Positions 63,282-64,000 of a DNA stretch of 64,000 nucleotides are shown here, piece after piece (the stretch's first letter is position 1; each line of letters begins with the position of its first letter). A program made the translations under genes and the position numbers. The notes below the pieces were generated by a model that did no database searches, was not told the DNA's origin, and saw only the letters and a list, made by a program, of their open reading frames with translations. Source of the stretch: Johnsonella ignava ATCC 51276 (GTDB lineage Bacteria; Bacillota; Clostridia; Lachnospirales; Lachnospiraceae); assembly GCF_000235445.1 (NCBI RefSeq), contig NZ_JH378836.1:1-64000 (forward strand), written 5' to 3'.

Positions 63282-63896
63282 CTACTGTGAAATGCAGTTT
63301 TTATCAAAATATAGTGCCGCATTGACTGCCGAAGTTACTGCTCTTGAAGTAATAGTAGCACCGCTTATGGCATTTATATCACTGTCATTGCTGCTTGGAA
63401 CTTTAACTACATTAAATGACTCAACCGTCTTTCCTGCATACTGTTCATAGAATTTAGGTTTTGTCGCATTCATTCCAAGACCTGCTGTCTCGGATATACT
63501 TAAAAAAGCAATTCCATTAACTTGACCTTCTGACGTAATTCCTACAGACAGTTTCACTGCACCGCCATAACCGTCATTTGAAATTGATGTAACCACATGC
63601 CCTATCACAGTATTATTTGAGTCAAGAGCATCGACAACCTCATCAATCTCAACATTGCCCAGATTAAGCCCGTCTATCACCGCCTTATTTTCTTTTACTG
63701 CCAAAGTATTCGCTTCATTTTCCTTAAATGAAGCGGCATCTTGAAATACCTTTTTATATGCCGCCTGCTTTGTAGCCTCCTGTGCCTTTGCTATAGGAGC
63801 TTTTGTAATATCGTAGACAAGACCGAGACAAAGACCAGATATAAGTGTAATAATGCACAAAATCACGGCATCTTTCATAAAACCGGCTTTTTTCAT
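63282..63896 (-). CDS. rnfG: RnfG, FMN-binding subunit of the Rnf complex
   Basis: One N-terminal membrane anchor (VILCIITLISGLCLGLVYDI, about residues 11-30) and an extracytoplasmic domain carrying covalently bound FMN. The attachment motif is SGATITS near residue 184 (S/T-GAT-x-T/S), with the threonine as acceptor. LSISETAGLGMNATKPKF near 132 is also typical. Length is 204 residues. Its ATG shares one base with the rnfD stop (TAATG). Confidence 0.95.
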   Translation of the reverse strand: MKKAGFMKDAVILCIITLISGLCLGLVYDITKAPIAKAQEATKQAAYKKVFQDAASFKENEANTLAVKENKAVIDGLNLGNVEIDEVVDALDSNNTVIGHVVTSISNDGYGGAVKLSVGITSEGQVNGIAFLSISETAGLGMNATKPKFYEQYAGKTVESFNVVKVPSSNDSDINAISGATITSRAVTSAVNAALYFDKNCISQ

Positions 63897-64000
63897 TATG
63901 CTTTTGCCCTCCTTCCAAACGGTTTCGGAATAGTCATTTTCTCAATTAACGGATAGAGTATATTTCCTATTATTATCGCATATGAAACACCTTCCGCACT
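63896..64000 (-). CDS. rnfD: RnfD, C-terminal end (cut by window edge)
   Basis: The last 34 codons are present: EGVSYAIIIGNILYPLIEK, followed by a basic PKPFGRRAKA tail, matching the end of RnfD/NqrB membrane subunits. The stop overlaps the rnfG ATG. The rest, and probably rnfC, lies beyond the window. Confidence 0.88.
   Translation of the reverse strand, partial: SAEGVSYAIIIGNILYPLIEKMTIPKPFGRRAKA

Noticed and set aside
1..64000. CRISPR array, rRNA or tRNA genes
   Set aside because: No regularly spaced repeats with unique spacers, no cloverleaf and no rRNA-like stretch were found by reading.

Overview
The window is AT-rich, gene-dense DNA of a strict anaerobe in the Clostridia, most likely a Lachnospiraceae-type Firmicute. 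The support is Gram-positive Shine-Dalgarno sites (AAGGAGG), a flavodiiron protein, ferredoxin-dependent 2-oxoacid oxidoreductases, Ptb-Buk, an Rnf complex and a DtxR-type regulator. No rRNA, tRNA or CRISPR array was seen.

Layout. 1-0.4 kb: frameshifted tail of an IS1182-like transposase. 0.67-4.2 kb (+): riboflavin operon ribD-ribE-ribBA-ribH. 4.4-7.0 kb: flavodiiron protein (+), then a DtxR-family regulator and a P-loop ATPase (-). 7.2-21.7 kb (-): a set for fermenting branched-chain and other amino acids (gdhA, ptb, buk, nifJ, four vor genes, ilvE, cstA, brnQ). 21.7-23.1 kb: a 1.4 kb gene-free divergent region. 23.1-26.6 kb (+): pncB, nudC, ansA. 26.6-38.1 kb (-): acpS, purE-M-N-D, an M29-like peptidase with a large extra N-terminal region, small membrane proteins and pyrF-K-D-E. 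38.3-49.4 kb (+): GNAT protein, xpaC-telA-ddh, pepT, a rhodanese-TtcA fusion, pyridoxal kinase, ung, uppP and a CYTH protein. 49.5-53.1 kb (-): mgtA-type P-ATPase and decayed or unknown small genes. 53.5-61.1 kb: accessory island. 61.1-64 kb (-): rnfB, A, E, G and the end of rnfD.

How the genes fit together. BrnQ imports branched-chain amino acids, IlvE transaminates them and GdhA recycles glutamate. Vor (and NifJ for pyruvate) makes acyl-CoA and reduced ferredoxin. Ptb and Buk turn acyl-CoA into ATP and a fatty acid. Rnf, 40 kb away, can oxidise the ferredoxin and build an ion gradient. This pathway is inferred from gene content.

The accessory island is the most unusual part. It holds an OLD-family ATPase-TOPRIM nuclease gene overlapping a small XRE regulator, which overlaps the start of a C5-cytosine DNA methyltransferase. 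That methyltransferase survives only as 40 codons with an amber stop and is cut off by a degenerate IS3-family element, so a nuclease-regulator-methyltransferase defence locus appears to have lost its methylase. Next to it is a twice-repeated unit: an unrecognised 339-residue protein made of two similar halves, plus a decayed paralogue fused to an IS1634-like transposase fragment. A roughly 160 bp repeat lies upstream of each copy, and its long hairpin has the loop in opposite orientation in the two copies.
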